DNA from: Xanthomonas sp. CFBP 8443
Lineage (GTDB): Bacteria > Pseudomonadota > Gammaproteobacteria > Xanthomonadales > Xanthomonadaceae
Assembly (NCBI RefSeq): GCF_025666195.1
Contig: NZ_CP102592.1
Span: forward strand, 1 to 64,000
Length of the DNA stretch: 64,000 bases
Direction of reading: 5' to 3'
Notes under the pieces: model-generated
What the model was told of the DNA's origin: nothing
The model's input: the letters and a program-made list of their open reading frames with translations, nothing else
Database searches by the model: none
Program-made: the position numbers and the translations under genes
Shown: one piece after another, positions 1 to 13,173 of the stretch
Layout of the letters: each line of letters opens with the position of its first letter
How positions within the stretch are numbered: position 1 is the stretch's first letter

Positions 1-1341
1 ATGGATGCTTGGCCCCGTTGCCTGGAACGTCTGGAAGCTGAATTTCCAGCCGAGGACGTTCACACCTGGTTGAAACCGCTGCAAGCCGAACAGCGCCATG
101 ACAACAGCATGGTCCTGTACGCCCCGAACGCCTTCATCGTCGAACAGGTGCGCGAGCGCTACCTGGCGCGGATCCGCGAGCTGATGACCTACTTCGCCGG
201 CAGCGGCGAGGTGGCGTTGCAGGTCGGCTCGCGGCCGCGCGCGCCCGAGCCGGTGGCCCCGCCCGCCAACGACGCGGCCGCCGCGCGCACGCCGCCGGCG
301 CCGTTGCTGGAGCCGTTCGCTGGCAACCTCGACTCGCACTACACCTTCGCCAACTTCGTCGAGGGCCGCAGCAACCAGCTCGGCCTGGCCGCCGCCACGC
401 AGGCGGCGCAGAAGCCGGGCGACCGTGCGCACAACCCGCTGCTGCTGTACGGCAGCACCGGCCTGGGCAAGACCCACCTGATGTTCGCCGCCGGCAACGC
501 GATGCGCGAGCAGAACCCCAACGCGCGGGTCATGTACCTGCGTTCGGAACAGTTCTTCAGCGCAATGATCCGCGCGCTGCAGGACAAAACCATGGACCAG
601 TTCAAGCGCCAGTTCCAGCAGGTGGACGCGCTGCTGATCGACGACATCCAGTTCTTCGCCGGCAAGGACCGCACCCAGGAAGAGTTCTTCCACACCTTCA
701 ACGCACTGTTCGACGGCCGCCAGCAGATCATCCTGACCTGCGACCGCTATCCGCGCGAAGTGGAAGGCCTGGAGCCGCGGCTGAAGTCGCGCCTGGCCTG
801 GGGCCTGTCGGTGGCGATCGACCCGCCCGACTTCGAGACCCGCGCGGCGATCGTGCTGGCCAAGGCGCGCGAGCGCGGCGCCGAGATCCCCGACGACGTG
901 GCGTTCCTCATCGCCAAGAAGATGCGCTCCAACGTGCGCGACCTGGAAGGCGCGCTCAACACGCTGGCCGCCCGCGCCAACTTCACCGGCCGCGCGATCA
1001 CCACCGAGTTCGCCCAGGAGACGCTGCGCGACCTGCTGCGCGCGCAGCAGCAGGCGATCGGCATCCCCAACATCCAGAAGACCGTGGCCGACTACTACGG
1101 CCTGCAGATCAAGGACCTGCTGTCCAAGCGCCGCACGCGCTCGCTGGCGCGGCCGCGGCAGGTGGCGATGGCGCTGACCAAGGAACTGACCGAACACAGC
1201 CTGCCGGAGATCGGCGATGCGTTCGCCGGCCGCGACCACACCACCGTGCTGCACGCCTGCCGGCAGATCAAGCACCTGATGGAAACCGACGGCAAGTTGC
1301 GCGAGGACTGGGACAAGTTGATCCGCAAGTTGAGCGAGTAG
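1..1341 (+). CDS. dnaA: Chromosomal replication initiator DnaA
   Basis: DnaA binds DnaA boxes at oriC, melts the origin and loads DnaB helicase. The 446-residue protein has the N-terminal interaction domain (about 1-75), a Pro/Ala-rich linker, an AAA+ ATPase with Walker A GSTGLGKT near residue 151 and Walker [10 protein letters not shown] near 213, and the C-terminal DNA-binding domain with the signature [14 protein letters not shown] near 410. Length is normal for the family. The window starts on its ATG, so promoter and upstream DNA are not visible. It is followed by the likely origin and by dnaN, recF and gyrB in the standard order. Assignment is certain. Confidence 0.99.
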   Translation: MDAWPRCLERLEAEFPAEDVHTWLKPLQAEQRHDNSMVLYAPNAFIVEQVRERYLARIRELMTYFAGSGEVALQVGSRPRAPEPVAPPANDAAAARTPPAPLLEPFAGNLDSHYTFANFVEGRSNQLGLAAATQAAQKPGDRAHNPLLLYGSTGLGKTHLMFAAGNAMREQNPNARVMYLRSEQFFSAMIRALQDKTMDQFKRQFQQVDALLIDDIQFFAGKDRTQEEFFHTFNALFDGRQQIILTCDRYPREVEGLEPRLKSRLAWGLSVAIDPPDFETRAAIVLAKARERGAEIPDDVAFLIAKKMRSNVRDLEGALNTLAARANFTGRAITTEFAQETLRDLLRAQQQAIGIPNIQKTVADYYGLQIKDLLSKRRTRSLARPRQVAMALTKELTEHSLPEIGDAFAGRDHTTVLHACRQIKHLMETDGKLREDWDKLIRKLSE

Positions 1342-1633
1342 CGCGGCGTGCGGGCGCCGCCGGCACCACACGCCGGCGGCGCTTGATAAATCGGTGCATG
1401 ACTTCGCGACAAATCCGGGAGAAACTGTGGATAAAGTGCAGCGCGGCGACGGCGGCAAAACTATCCACAGGTTTCCCCACCCCTCCAGGGGCAGTAATAC
1501 CGGGGATTGAAGGGCCGAAAAACCCTTTAGGTACAGATAGTTAAGCTACCTTTGCACCGAAATTCGCTCTACCATCACCACCAAGCTTTTGATTTATTCC
1601 ATATCTTTTTAAAGCATAGGGGCACGGAACCAC
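1342..1633. other. Probable replication origin (dnaA-dnaN intergenic region)
   Basis: This 292-base gap contains a perfect DnaA box in reverse orientation (TGTGGATAA, 1426-1434) and a one-mismatch box (CTATCCACA, 1461-1469). It ends in an AT-rich tract (about 1585-1620, with runs such as TTGATTTATT and TCTTTTTAAA) suited to unwinding. Seen: boxes and AT-rich stretch. Known: in Xanthomonas and related gammaproteobacteria oriC lies next to dnaA. Inferred: this is oriC; it also carries the dnaN promoter. Confidence 0.7.
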
Positions 1634-2734
1634 ATGCGTTTCACACTGCAGCGCGAAGCCTTCCTCAAGCCATTGGCGCAAGTCGTCAATGTGGTCGAAC
1701 GCCGCCAGACCTTGCCGGTTCTGGCCAACTTCCTGGTGCAGGTGCACGACGGGCAACTGTCGCTGACCGGTACCGACCTGGAAGTGGAAATGGTGTCGCG
1801 TATCGCGGTCGACGACGCACAGGACGGCGAAACCACGATTCCGGCCCGCAAGCTGTTCGAGATCATTCGGGCCTTGCCGGACGGCAGCAAGATCACCGTC
1901 TCGCAGACCGGCGACAAGATCACCGTGCAGGCCGGGCGCAGCCGCTTCACCCTGGCGACGCTGCCGGCCAACGATTTCCCGTCGGTGGATGAAGTCGAGG
2001 CCACCGAGCGGGTTCTGGTGCCGGAAGCGGCGTTGAAGGAACTGATCGAGCGCACCGCCTTCGCGATGGCCCAGCAGGACGTGCGTTACTACCTCAACGG
2101 TCTGCTGTTCGACCTGCGCGACCAGACCCTGCGCTGCGTGGCCACCGATGGCCATCGTTTGGCGCTGTGCGAGACCGAGCTGGAGAACGCCGGCGGTGCC
2201 AAGCGCCAGATCATCGTGCCGCGCAAGGGCGTGACCGAGCTGCAGCGGCTGCTGGAAGGCGGCGATCGCGAAGTCGAGCTGGAAGTCGGGCGCAGCCACG
2301 TGCGGGTCAAGCGCGACGATGTCACCTTCACCTCCAAGCTGATCGACGGCCGTTTTCCCGATTACGAAGCAGTGATCCCGATCGGCGCCGACCGCGAGGT
2401 CAAGCTGGATCGCGAGGCGCTGCGCGCCGCGTTGCAGCGTGCGGCGATCCTGTCCAACGAGAAGTACCGCGGCGTGCGCGTGGAAGTCTCGCCGGGCCAG
2501 CTGAAGATCAGCGCGCACAACCCCGAGCAGGAAGAGGCGCAGGAAGAGATCGAGGCCGACACCAAGGTCAGCGACCTGGCGATCGGCTTCAACGTGAACT
2601 ACCTGCTCGACGCCCTGTCGGCGTTGCGCGAGGAGTTCATCGTGATCCAGCTGCGCGACGCCAACTCCTCGGCCCTGGTGCGCGAGGCCAGCAGCGCCCG
2701 CTCGCGCCATGTGGTGATGCCGCTGCGTCTCTGA
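1634..2734 (+). CDS. dnaN: DNA polymerase III beta sliding clamp
   Basis: The beta clamp forms a ring on DNA and tethers polymerase III and other partners. The 366-residue product has the usual three-fold repeated clamp architecture and the typical start MRFTLQREAFLKPLAQVVNV and end in VMPLRL, where the C-terminal residues contribute to the clamp's partner-binding region. Length matches the family. It lies downstream of the origin region and upstream of recF. A hairpin terminator and a parS-like palindrome follow immediately. Confidence 0.99.
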   Translation: MRFTLQREAFLKPLAQVVNVVERRQTLPVLANFLVQVHDGQLSLTGTDLEVEMVSRIAVDDAQDGETTIPARKLFEIIRALPDGSKITVSQTGDKITVQAGRSRFTLATLPANDFPSVDEVEATERVLVPEAALKELIERTAFAMAQQDVRYYLNGLLFDLRDQTLRCVATDGHRLALCETELENAGGAKRQIIVPRKGVTELQRLLEGGDREVELEVGRSHVRVKRDDVTFTSKLIDGRFPDYEAVIPIGADREVKLDREALRAALQRAAILSNEKYRGVRVEVSPGQLKISAHNPEQEEAQEEIEADTKVSDLAIGFNVNYLLDALSALREEFIVIQLRDANSSALVREASSARSRHVVMPLRL

Positions 2735-2751
2735 CGGTAGCCCAATGATCG

Positions 2752-2767
2752 TGTTCCACGTGGAACA
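2752..2767. promoter_or_regulatory. parS-like centromere site 1
   Basis: The 16-mer TGTTCCACGTGGAACA is a perfect palindrome matching the ParB-binding parS consensus TGTTNCACGTGNAACA. It lies just after the dnaN stop, in the origin-proximal position where chromosomal parS sites cluster. Confidence 0.85.
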
Positions 2768-2779
2768 CAGCTGAGAAAG

Positions 2780-2806
2780 CCCGGCCCTCGCGCCGGGTTT
2801 TCTTTT
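2780..2806 (+). terminator. Rho-independent terminator after dnaN
   Basis: Stem CCCGGC/GCCGGG separated by a 6-base loop and followed by TTTTCTTTT. It ends transcription from dnaN before recF. Confidence 0.8.
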
Positions 2807-2846
2807 GCCTCAGATTCGGCAGGCGCCGATCCCAGGAAGGCCTCCT

Positions 2847-2869
2847 GTGGGGGCGACTTCAGTCGCGAC
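2847..2869 (+). repeat. REP-like palindromic element (GTGG type)
   Basis: A single copy of the 23-base element GTGGGNGCGACTTCAGTCGCGAC with inner palindrome GCGACT-TC-AGTCGC. It lies in the 362-base dnaN-recF gap, which otherwise shows only the terminator, parS site 1 and presumably the recF promoter. The same element recurs at 28.9, 36.6, 40.0, 45.4, 47.2 and 51.8 kb. Confidence 0.85.
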
Positions 2870-3096
2870 GCGCTCTCCCGACGCCATCTGACGCTTCCTG
2901 GTCGGCGCACGGGCTCCTTACATCGCCTCGCAGGAGCAGCCAGACGCCTGCGTCCGCTAACCACACCGAACAGATCCACCTGCCAAACCACACTCGCGAC
3001 AGGACGTTCGCAACCGCTTTGGGTATGCTGCCGCCCTGCCCCTATGAACCGACCCGCGTGCGCCCGGTGCGAGCGCTCTCGCCCCCGATTCCCCGC

Positions 3097-6758
<3,662 letters not shown>

Positions 6759-6770
6759 CCGCGGCATCGC

Positions 6771-6798
6771 CCGTCCCCCGGCGCCTGCCGGGGGACGG
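6771..6798 (+). terminator. Strong hairpin after gyrB
   Basis: A perfect 12-base-pair stem (CCGTCCCCCGGC/GCCGGGGGACGG) with loop GCCT, 12 bases after the gyrB stop. There is no real T-tract, so it may be a transcription attenuator or 3' mRNA stabiliser rather than a classical terminator. Confidence 0.6.
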
Positions 6799-6839
6799 CG
6801 TCCTTCCCGCTCCCTTAGCCTGACTCGCCCAGGATCGCG

Positions 6840-7691
6840 ATGACCTCGCTGCCGTCGCACCCCACCGCCCCGCCCTCGCTGCCCCGTCCCGCGCCGTCGT
6901 CCGGCTGGCGCAAGCCGGTGCTCGGCTTCGTCCTCGACGTGCTGCTCGCCGCGGTCGTGCTGCTGGCCGTCAGCGTGCTGTGCGGCCTGGTCTGGGGCGT
7001 TGTGCGTGGCTTCCAGGTCACCATGGAGTTGCGTGCGCAGGGCATTCCCAGCGATCGCATCGCCTCGGTCGTCGCCACCCATCTCGGCCAGCCCGGCGCG
7101 CTGGCGCAGCTGCTGATCGCCTTGGTCAGCACCCTGTCCGCGGCACTGCTGCTGTACTTCCTGCGCCGCCCGGCCAACGCCGCCGAGCGGAGCGCCTCGT
7201 GGCGGGCCGCGCGCGCGCCCGCGACCTGGGGCTGGGTGCTGATGGTGGCGGTGGCGGTGTTCGTTGGCAGCAGCGTGCTGTCCAACCTCGGCGCGCAGCT
7301 GGGGATCAAGCCGGTGCCGACCAACCTGCCGCTGATGCGCGAAGCGATGACGCAGATGCCGCTGTTCCTGTTCCTGTTCGCGGTGCTGATCGCGCCGGCC
7401 TACGAGGAACTGCTGTTCCGCCGCGTGCTGTTCGGGCGCCTGTGGGATGCCGGCTGGCCGCGGCTGGGCATGGCGCTCAGCGGCGCCGCGTTCGCGCTGG
7501 TGCACGAATTGCCTGGCACCACCGGCAATGGCGTGGCCGAGACCGTGCAGCTGTGGCTGATCTACGGCAGCATGGGCGCGGCCTTCGCCTGGCTGTACAA
7601 ACGCACCGGCACGCTGTGGGCGCCGATCGCCGCGCATGGCCTGAACAATGCCGTCGCCGTCGCCGGGTTGTACTGGTTCGGTGCGACTTGA
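6840..7691 (+). CDS. CPBP family intramembrane metalloprotease
   Basis: A 283-residue polytopic membrane protein of the CPBP (CAAX protease and bacteriocin-processing, Abi) family. The three family motifs are visible: EExxxR in YEELLFRRV near residue 188, FxxxH in FALVHE near 219, and HxxxN in HGLNNA near 266. About six hydrophobic segments precede and surround them. Known: the family includes prenyl-protein proteases and bacteriocin self-immunity proteins. The bacterial substrate here cannot be told from context. An M48 metallopeptidase lipoprotein follows 67 bases downstream. Confidence 0.9.
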   Translation: MTSLPSHPTAPPSLPRPAPSSGWRKPVLGFVLDVLLAAVVLLAVSVLCGLVWGVVRGFQVTMELRAQGIPSDRIASVVATHLGQPGALAQLLIALVSTLSAALLLYFLRRPANAAERSASWRAARAPATWGWVLMVAVAVFVGSSVLSNLGAQLGIKPVPTNLPLMREAMTQMPLFLFLFAVLIAPAYEELLFRRVLFGRLWDAGWPRLGMALSGAAFALVHELPGTTGNGVAETVQLWLIYGSMGAAFAWLYKRTGTLWAPIAAHGLNNAVAVAGLYWFGAT

Positions 7692-7758
7692 AGCTGCGTT
7701 TGACGAAAAGTTAAGACGCCTCCCATCACACTGCGACGTGTGTCATAGGGGGACCTAT

Positions 7759-8565
7759 ATGAGAAACGTTGTACTGGGGGCATCGATCGCGATGCTGCTG
7801 GCAGCCTGCGCGACGACGACATCGCCGACTGGCCGTACCCAGGTCGTGGGCGGCGTGTCGCAGCAGGAGCTCGATCAGCTCGGCGTGCAGGCCTTTGCCG
7901 AGGCCAAGGCCAAGGAGCCGATCGACCAGGATCCCAAGCGCAACGCCTATGTGCGCTGCGTGGTCGGCGCGCTGGTCGCGCAGTTGCCGGCGCAGTGGCG
8001 CGGCACCGCATGGGAAACCGCCGTGTTCGCCGACAAGGAACCCAACGCGTTCGCGTTGCCCGGCGGCAAGGTCGGCGTCAACAGCGGCATCTTCTCCGTG
8101 GCCAAGAACCAGGACCAGTTGGCGGCGGTGCTCGGCCACGAGATCGGCCACGTGATCGCACGCCATCACGAAGAACGTATCACCCGCCAGATCGGCACCC
8201 AGACCGGCGTCAGCCTGCTCGGCGCCCTGGCCGGCGCCCGCTACGGCAACGCCGTCGGCGACACCGTCGGCCAGGTCGGCGGCATGACCGCGCAGGCCGC
8301 GTTCCTGCTGCCCGGCTCGCGCGCCCAGGAAAGCGAAGCGGACGTGGTCGGCCAGCGGCTGATGGCGCAGGCCGGATTCGATCCGGCGCAGGCGGTCGAC
8401 CTGTGGAAGAACATGATGTCCGCCGGCGGCCAGCGCCCGCCGCAATGGCTGTCCACCCACCCCGATCCCAGCGCCCGCATCGGCGAACTGCAGCGCGATG
8501 TCGCCGCGCTCGAGCCGGTGTATGCGCAGGCGCGCAGCGCCGGGCGGGCGCCGAAGTGCGGATGA
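7759..8565 (+). CDS. M48 family metallopeptidase lipoprotein
   Basis: A 268-residue zinc peptidase of the M48 family (LoiP/YcaL type). It starts with a lipoprotein signal ending in the lipobox LLAAC, so it is probably anchored to the outer membrane facing the periplasm. The catalytic motif HEIGH is near residue 126 and the third zinc ligand lies in ESEADVVG near 191. The ATG at 7759 is chosen because the signal sequence begins there; the open frame upstream has no signal. Expected role: quality control of envelope proteins. Confidence 0.92.
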   Translation: MRNVVLGASIAMLLAACATTTSPTGRTQVVGGVSQQELDQLGVQAFAEAKAKEPIDQDPKRNAYVRCVVGALVAQLPAQWRGTAWETAVFADKEPNAFALPGGKVGVNSGIFSVAKNQDQLAAVLGHEIGHVIARHHEERITRQIGTQTGVSLLGALAGARYGNAVGDTVGQVGGMTAQAAFLLPGSRAQESEADVVGQRLMAQAGFDPAQAVDLWKNMMSAGGQRPPQWLSTHPDPSARIGELQRDVAALEPVYAQARSAGRAPKCG

Positions 8566-8722
8566 TCGCTGCGCGGTCACGGCGCAGGCGCGCGCCGTCG
8601 GCATGGCAATGCATCCCAAAAACGTTTTCACGGCGTACAGGTTTCTGTTAGTTTTGCTGGCTCGGCCCTGGATGGCCGCTCCGTCTTCCGTGCCGCTCCG
8701 GGCGGTTCCACCGAGGTGATCC

Positions 8723-9916
8723 ATGAAATTCAGTATTCGCAAGCAAGCGCTGTTGTCCCTGGTGATCACTGCTGCCCTCGGCGGCGCGGTGGTGACCGAC
8801 GCCGTCGCCCAGTCCGATCGTTCCGAGCAGCGCTCCTCGCGCAAGTCCAAGAACGAAAAGGCCGCGGTGATGTTCCCCAACGCCACCCGCCAGGAGCCGA
8901 CCGGCAAGCCGTCGGCCAAGCTCGGCAGCAAGCTGCAGAAGCTGATCGACACCTACAACAAGGGCGAAGACTACGCCGGCGTGCGCACCCAGGCCGACGA
9001 GGTCCTGGCCAATAGCGCAGCCAACGAATACGACAAGTCGATCGCCGCGCAGCTGGCCGCGCAGGCCGCCTACAACCTGGACGACAGCAAGGCCGCCAAG
9101 CAGTACCTGCAGCAGGCGATCCAGTTCAACGGCCTGGACAACAACGGCCACTTCCAGTCGATGCTGATGCTGGCGCAGCTGCAGTTGCAGGACGACGAGA
9201 CCGCCGCAGGCCTGGCTTCGCTGGACAAGTTCCTGGCCGAATCCAAGTCGACCCGTCCGGAAGATCTGATCCTCAAGGGCCAGGCGCTGTACCAGACCGA
9301 GCGTTACCAGGAAGCGATCCCGGTGCTGCAGCAGGCCATTGCCGCCTCGCCGGAGCCCAAGGACAGCTGGAACCAGCTGCTGATGGCCTCCTACGCCGAA
9401 GCCGGCCAGACCGGCGAAGCGGTTAAGGCTGCCGAAGCGCTGGCGGCCAAGACGCCGAACGACAAGAAGGCGCAGCTCAACCTGGCCAACATGTACATGC
9501 AGGCCGACCAGATGGACAAGGCCGCCGCGGTGATGGACAAGCTGCGCGCCGCCGGCCAGTTGACCGACGAGAAGGAGTACAAGCAGCTGTACTCGATCTA
9601 CGCCAACACCGACAAGAAGGAAAAGGACGTCATCGCGGTCATCAACGAAGGCATGCAGAAGGGCATCCTCAAGCCCGACTACCAGACCTATCTGGCGCTG
9701 GCGCAGTCCTACTACTACAGCGATCAGGTGCCACAGGCGATCGAGAACTGGCAGAAGGCCGCGCCGCTGTCCAAGGACGGCGAGACCTATCTGAACCTGG
9801 CCAAGGTGCTGCACCAGGAAGGCCGCGTTCCGGAAGCCAAGCAGGCCGCGCAACAGGCGTTGGCCAAGGGCGTCAAGAAGCCGGAAGACGCCAAGAAGAT
9901 CATCAACCTGAAGTAA
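8723..9916 (+). CDS. Secreted tetratricopeptide-repeat protein
   Basis: A 397-residue protein with a Sec signal peptide (about 1-29, ending DAVAQ) followed by a charged stretch and helical repeats of the TPR/Sel1-like kind through the rest of the chain. The Ala-rich, Gln/Lys-rich helices and recurring A-x-x-Y-x-x-G patterns support a TPR superhelix. It lies immediately upstream of the tonB operon on the same strand, a position suggesting a periplasmic role linked to TonB energisation, but this is inference. No enzymatic motif is seen. Confidence 0.85.
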   Translation: MKFSIRKQALLSLVITAALGGAVVTDAVAQSDRSEQRSSRKSKNEKAAVMFPNATRQEPTGKPSAKLGSKLQKLIDTYNKGEDYAGVRTQADEVLANSAANEYDKSIAAQLAAQAAYNLDDSKAAKQYLQQAIQFNGLDNNGHFQSMLMLAQLQLQDDETAAGLASLDKFLAESKSTRPEDLILKGQALYQTERYQEAIPVLQQAIAASPEPKDSWNQLLMASYAEAGQTGEAVKAAEALAAKTPNDKKAQLNLANMYMQADQMDKAAAVMDKLRAAGQLTDEKEYKQLYSIYANTDKKEKDVIAVINEGMQKGILKPDYQTYLALAQSYYYSDQVPQAIENWQKAAPLSKDGETYLNLAKVLHQEGRVPEAKQAAQQALAKGVKKPEDAKKIINLK

Positions 9917-9993
9917 AACGCAAAAAAAGCCCCCGAAAGCCAGTGCTTAAAGTAGTGCAGGTCACAGGGATTGGTATAAGCTTGGAGGTTCCT

Positions 9994-10040
9994 GCGGTGT
10001 GACACCGCGTGAACTGGGATTCAGATTCTTCGCGAATCCC
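9994..10040 (+). promoter_or_regulatory. Two adjacent palindromes in the tonB leader
   Basis: Seen: GCGGTGT-G-ACACCGC at 9994-10008 (7-base arms) and GGGATTC...GAATCCC at 10016-10040 (7-base arms, 11-base loop). Both lie in the 150-base gap before tonB. The first could be an operator; the second could be an mRNA hairpin or terminator of the upstream gene. No protein can be assigned. Confidence 0.4.
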
Positions 10041-10066
10041 GGCCCCCCTAAACGAGTCATTGGCGC

Positions 10067-10741
10067 ATGACGGAACAATTGGTCATCAATCGGCATTACG
10101 ACAGAGATGAAGCTTCCGGCCTCAGCTGGCCGCGCATCATCGGTATTGCCTTCGTAATCGCGCTGCATCTGGCAGCGCTGATGTTGCTGCTGATTCCAGC
10201 CGTTGCGCCGAAGGCGGCAGCGGAGAAGGAACGCAACATCGTCGTCACCCTGGTCGACGCACCGCCGCCGCCGCCACCCCCGCCGCCGCCGCCGCCGAAG
10301 CCGCCGGAGACGCCGCCGCCGCCGGTCAAGAACCTGGCGCCGCCGAAGCCGACCCCGCTGCCGCCGCCGCCGGAAGCCCCGGTGATCGACGTGCCGGAGC
10401 CGCGCCCGAGCGACATCGCCACGCCGCCGTCGCCGCCGTCGCCGCCGGCTGCAGCCACCGACATCGGCGCCAGCGTCGATATCTCGTCGAAGAACATGAA
10501 CCCGCCGAAGTACCCGCCGTCCGCATTCCGGTCGGGCGCAGAAGGCGAGGTGATCCTGATCATCGACGTCGACGCAAACGGTAACGTCACCAACGTGGCC
10601 GTCGAAAAATCCAGCCGCAACCGCGACCTGGACCGCGCCGCCATGGAAGCAGCGCGCAAGTGGCGGTTCAATGCCGCTACCGCCAATGGACAGAAGACCG
10701 CCGGCCGCGTCCGCGTACCGGTCAACTTCGCGCTGAACTGA
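10067..10741 (+). CDS. tonB: Energy transducer TonB
   Basis: TonB spans the periplasm and passes proton-motive energy from ExbB/ExbD to outer-membrane receptors such as the two encoded in this window. The 224-residue protein has a cytoplasmic N-tail, one membrane anchor (about 20-48), a proline-rich spacer (a run of about 12 prolines and PPP-K repeats, about 65-130), and a C-terminal TonB domain (about 138-224) ending VRVPVNFALN. It heads the operon tonB-exbB-exbD-exbD2. Confidence 0.97.
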   Translation: MTEQLVINRHYDRDEASGLSWPRIIGIAFVIALHLAALMLLLIPAVAPKAAAEKERNIVVTLVDAPPPPPPPPPPPPKPPETPPPPVKNLAPPKPTPLPPPPEAPVIDVPEPRPSDIATPPSPPSPPAAATDIGASVDISSKNMNPPKYPPSAFRSGAEGEVILIIDVDANGNVTNVAVEKSSRNRDLDRAAMEAARKWRFNAATANGQKTAGRVRVPVNFALN

Positions 10742-10834
10742 TACAAAGGCAGCAGCCCGGCGCACCCGCCGGTCTGCAGGCCCTGTCTACTCTTTGCACC
10801 ACCCTCATCACCACACACAACAAAGGTAAGCGTC

Positions 10835-11599
10835 ATGCTGCAGGAAATTTTCATCGCCGCTGCTGCGGGGGGCAACAACGCATCGAACGCCCTGTCGCAG
10901 ATGGGCTTCGAGCACCTGATCACCGAGATGACCTCCAAGCCGGGTGACTTCGCCGTCTCCTGGGTGGTGCTCATCACCCTTATCATCATGTCGGCGGCTT
11001 CGTGGTACTGGACCGTCATCAACATCTTCCGCGCCACCCGCCTGAAGAGCCAGGCCGACCGCGTCACCAGCCTGTTCTGGGACACGCCGAACGCGCAGGA
11101 CGCCATCCGTGCGATGGAAGAGCAGCCGTCCAGCGAGCCCTTCTCGAAGATCGCGCTCGACGCCGCACAGGCCGCTGCGCACCACCAGCGTGCCGAAGCC
11201 GGCACCGGCACCGGCCTGGGCGAGACCCTGAGCCGTTCGGAGTTTGTCGACCGCGCCCTGCGTCAGGCCGTGACCCGTGAAAGCACCAAGCTGCAGTCGG
11301 GCATGACCCTGCTGGCCACCGTCGGTGCGACCGCGCCGTTCGTCGGTCTGCTCGGTACGGTGTGGGGCATCTACGGCGCGCTGATCAAGATCGGTGCCAC
11401 CGGCTCCGCCTCGATCGACGCCGTTGCCGGCCCGGTGGGTGAAGCGCTGATCATGACCGCGATCGGTCTGTTCGTCGCGATCCCGGCCGTGTTCGCGTTC
11501 AACTTCTTCAGCAAGGTCAACAGCTCGACGATCGCCAAGTTCGATACGTTCGCCCACGACCTGCATGACTTCTTCGCCACTGGTTCGCGCGTTCGCTGA
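10835..11599 (+). CDS. exbB: Proton channel subunit ExbB
   Basis: ExbB (MotA/TolQ/ExbB family) forms the pentameric proton channel with ExbD that drives TonB. The 254-residue product has three membrane segments (about 35-60, 155-180 and 198-222) with the large cytoplasmic loop between the first two, as usual. The conserved stretch LLATVGATAPFVGLLGTVWG is present. It lies between tonB and exbD. Confidence 0.97.
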   Translation: MLQEIFIAAAAGGNNASNALSQMGFEHLITEMTSKPGDFAVSWVVLITLIIMSAASWYWTVINIFRATRLKSQADRVTSLFWDTPNAQDAIRAMEEQPSSEPFSKIALDAAQAAAHHQRAEAGTGTGLGETLSRSEFVDRALRQAVTRESTKLQSGMTLLATVGATAPFVGLLGTVWGIYGALIKIGATGSASIDAVAGPVGEALIMTAIGLFVAIPAVFAFNFFSKVNSSTIAKFDTFAHDLHDFFATGSRVR

Positions 11600-11641
11600 T
11601 CCGCGGTCAAGTAGTCCACGCAACGATTAACGGAGCCCGTT

Positions 11642-12067
11642 ATGGCTTTCAGTAGTGGTAACAGCGGCGGCCCCATGGCCGACATCAACGTCACGCCCCT
11701 CGTGGACGTGATGCTGGTGCTGCTGATCATCTTCATCATCACGGCACCGCTGATGTCCCACAAGGTCAAGGTGGAACTGCCCGAAGCCAACCTCAAGCAG
11801 GATCCGGACAAGGACGAAAAGCGTCCGAATCCGATCACGCTGGCGGTCAAGGAAGACGGGTCGCTGTACTGGAACGATCAGCCGATCTCCAAGGAAGCCC
11901 TGGAATCGCGCTTTTCGACCGCGGCCCAGCAGACCCCGCAGCCGCCGCTCAATCTGCGTGGCGACCGCACCACCAAGATGCGCACGATCAACGAGATCAC
12001 CAAGATCGCGCAGGGTCAGGGCATGTTGGACGTCGGTTTCGTTGCGACCAAAGAGAAGGGGAACTGA
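11642..12067 (+). CDS. exbD: Biopolymer transport protein ExbD (first copy)
   Basis: A 141-residue ExbD/TolR protein with one N-terminal membrane helix carrying the proton-relay aspartate in [13 protein letters not shown] and a periplasmic domain. It partners ExbB. Four bases separate its stop from the second exbD start, so the two are translationally close. Confidence 0.97.
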   Translation: MAFSSGNSGGPMADINVTPLVDVMLVLLIIFIITAPLMSHKVKVELPEANLKQDPDKDEKRPNPITLAVKEDGSLYWNDQPISKEALESRFSTAAQQTPQPPLNLRGDRTTKMRTINEITKIAQGQGMLDVGFVATKEKGN

Positions 12068-12070
12068 GCC

Positions 12071-12484
12071 ATGGCATTCAGTTCAGGAGGCGGCCGTGGT
12101 CCCATGGCCGACATCAACGTCACGCCGCTGGTCGACGTGATGCTGGTGCTGTTGATCATCTTCATCGTGACCGCGCCGATCATGACCTACCCGATCGACG
12201 TGGACCTGCCGCAGCGGGTGATCAACCCGCCACCGCAGTTGAAGGAGCCGCCGCCGCCGATCGATCTGCGCATCGATGCGTCGAACCAGATCTTCTGGAA
12301 CAACAGCCCGGTGGCTGTGACGGCGCTTGCGCAGATGATGGAAAACGAAGTACAGCGCGATCCGACCAACCAGCCGGAACTGCGCATCGATGCCAATCCG
12401 GATTCCGAATACGAAGTGATGGCCAAGGTGCTGGCCGCCGCCAAGAATTCGGACATGAAAAAGATCGGCTTCGTGCAGCAATAA
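12071..12484 (+). CDS. exbD2: Biopolymer transport protein ExbD (second copy)
   Basis: A 137-residue ExbD paralogue with the same membrane aspartate motif and a periplasmic domain ending KKIGFVQQ. Known: Xanthomonas carries a second exbD in this operon that is needed for some, not all, TonB functions. A strong terminator follows, closing the operon. Confidence 0.96.
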   Translation: MAFSSGGGRGPMADINVTPLVDVMLVLLIIFIVTAPIMTYPIDVDLPQRVINPPPQLKEPPPPIDLRIDASNQIFWNNSPVAVTALAQMMENEVQRDPTNQPELRIDANPDSEYEVMAKVLAAAKNSDMKKIGFVQQ

Positions 12485-12519
12485 GCTCGACCGCAACACC
12501 TCAGTCATGACGCGACTGC

Positions 12520-12549
12520 AACGCCACCGGAAACGGTGGCGTTTTTTTT
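12520..12549 (+). terminator. Rho-independent terminator of the tonB operon
   Basis: Stem ACGCCACC/GGTGGCGT with a short purine loop followed by eight T residues. Confidence 0.9.
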
Positions 12550-12730
12550 GCTTCGGCGCCGGCGTGGAACCACCAGCATTGGAAGCGCGCCGCCAGCGTT
12601 ATCGTGTGAGAAAGCCCAGGCGCGACGGGTTGCGCCGGGAATGCCTGTCGCGATCCGGCCCCTCGCACGGCCCCTTTCCCGGGTGTAGGCTGGGGACGCG
12701 ACACCACAACCACAGGACAGGAGGCAGGCC

Positions 12731-13141
12731 ATGGCTTTCAGTACCGCAGGGAACCGGGGACCGCTGGCGGAGATCAACGTCACGCCGCTGGTCGATGTGA
12801 TGTTGGTGCTGTTGATCATCTTCATGGTGACCGTACCGTTGGTGACGCGGCCGATCGCCGTCAACCTGCCGCAGCGTACCGACACGCCGCAGCGGCCGCT
12901 CGCGCCGCCGCCGCCGATCGAGTTGCGCCTGGACGCCAGCGGCCAGCTGTTCTGGAACGCCAGCCCCCTGCCCCTGGCCGAACTGCAGCCGCGGCTGCAA
13001 GAGGCGATGGCGCAGGCCGCCGGCAATACCCCGGAGCTGCGCATCGACGCCAACCCCGATGCCGAATACCAGGCGATGGCCAAGGTGCTGGCCGCGGCCA
13101 AGAACGCACAGGTGGAAAAGATCGGCTTTCTGCAGCGGTAG
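12731..13141 (+). CDS. Third ExbD paralogue, outside the tonB operon
   Basis: A 136-residue ExbD very like the second copy: same start MAF, same [13 protein letters not shown] helix, [18 protein letters not shown] versus [18 protein letters not shown], and the same end KIGFLQR/KIGFVQQ. It lies 182 bases beyond the operon terminator, so it probably has its own promoter, and it is followed by a hairpin nearly identical to that terminator. This points to tandem duplication of the exbD2-terminator unit. It may adapt the channel to a different partner; whether it is expressed is unknown. Confidence 0.95.
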   Translation: MAFSTAGNRGPLAEINVTPLVDVMLVLLIIFMVTVPLVTRPIAVNLPQRTDTPQRPLAPPPPIELRLDASGQLFWNASPLPLAELQPRLQEAMAQAAGNTPELRIDANPDAEYQAMAKVLAAAKNAQVEKIGFLQR

Positions 13142-13173
13142 ATTCCACGGCGGGGATCCTGGCGAGCAGGCAA

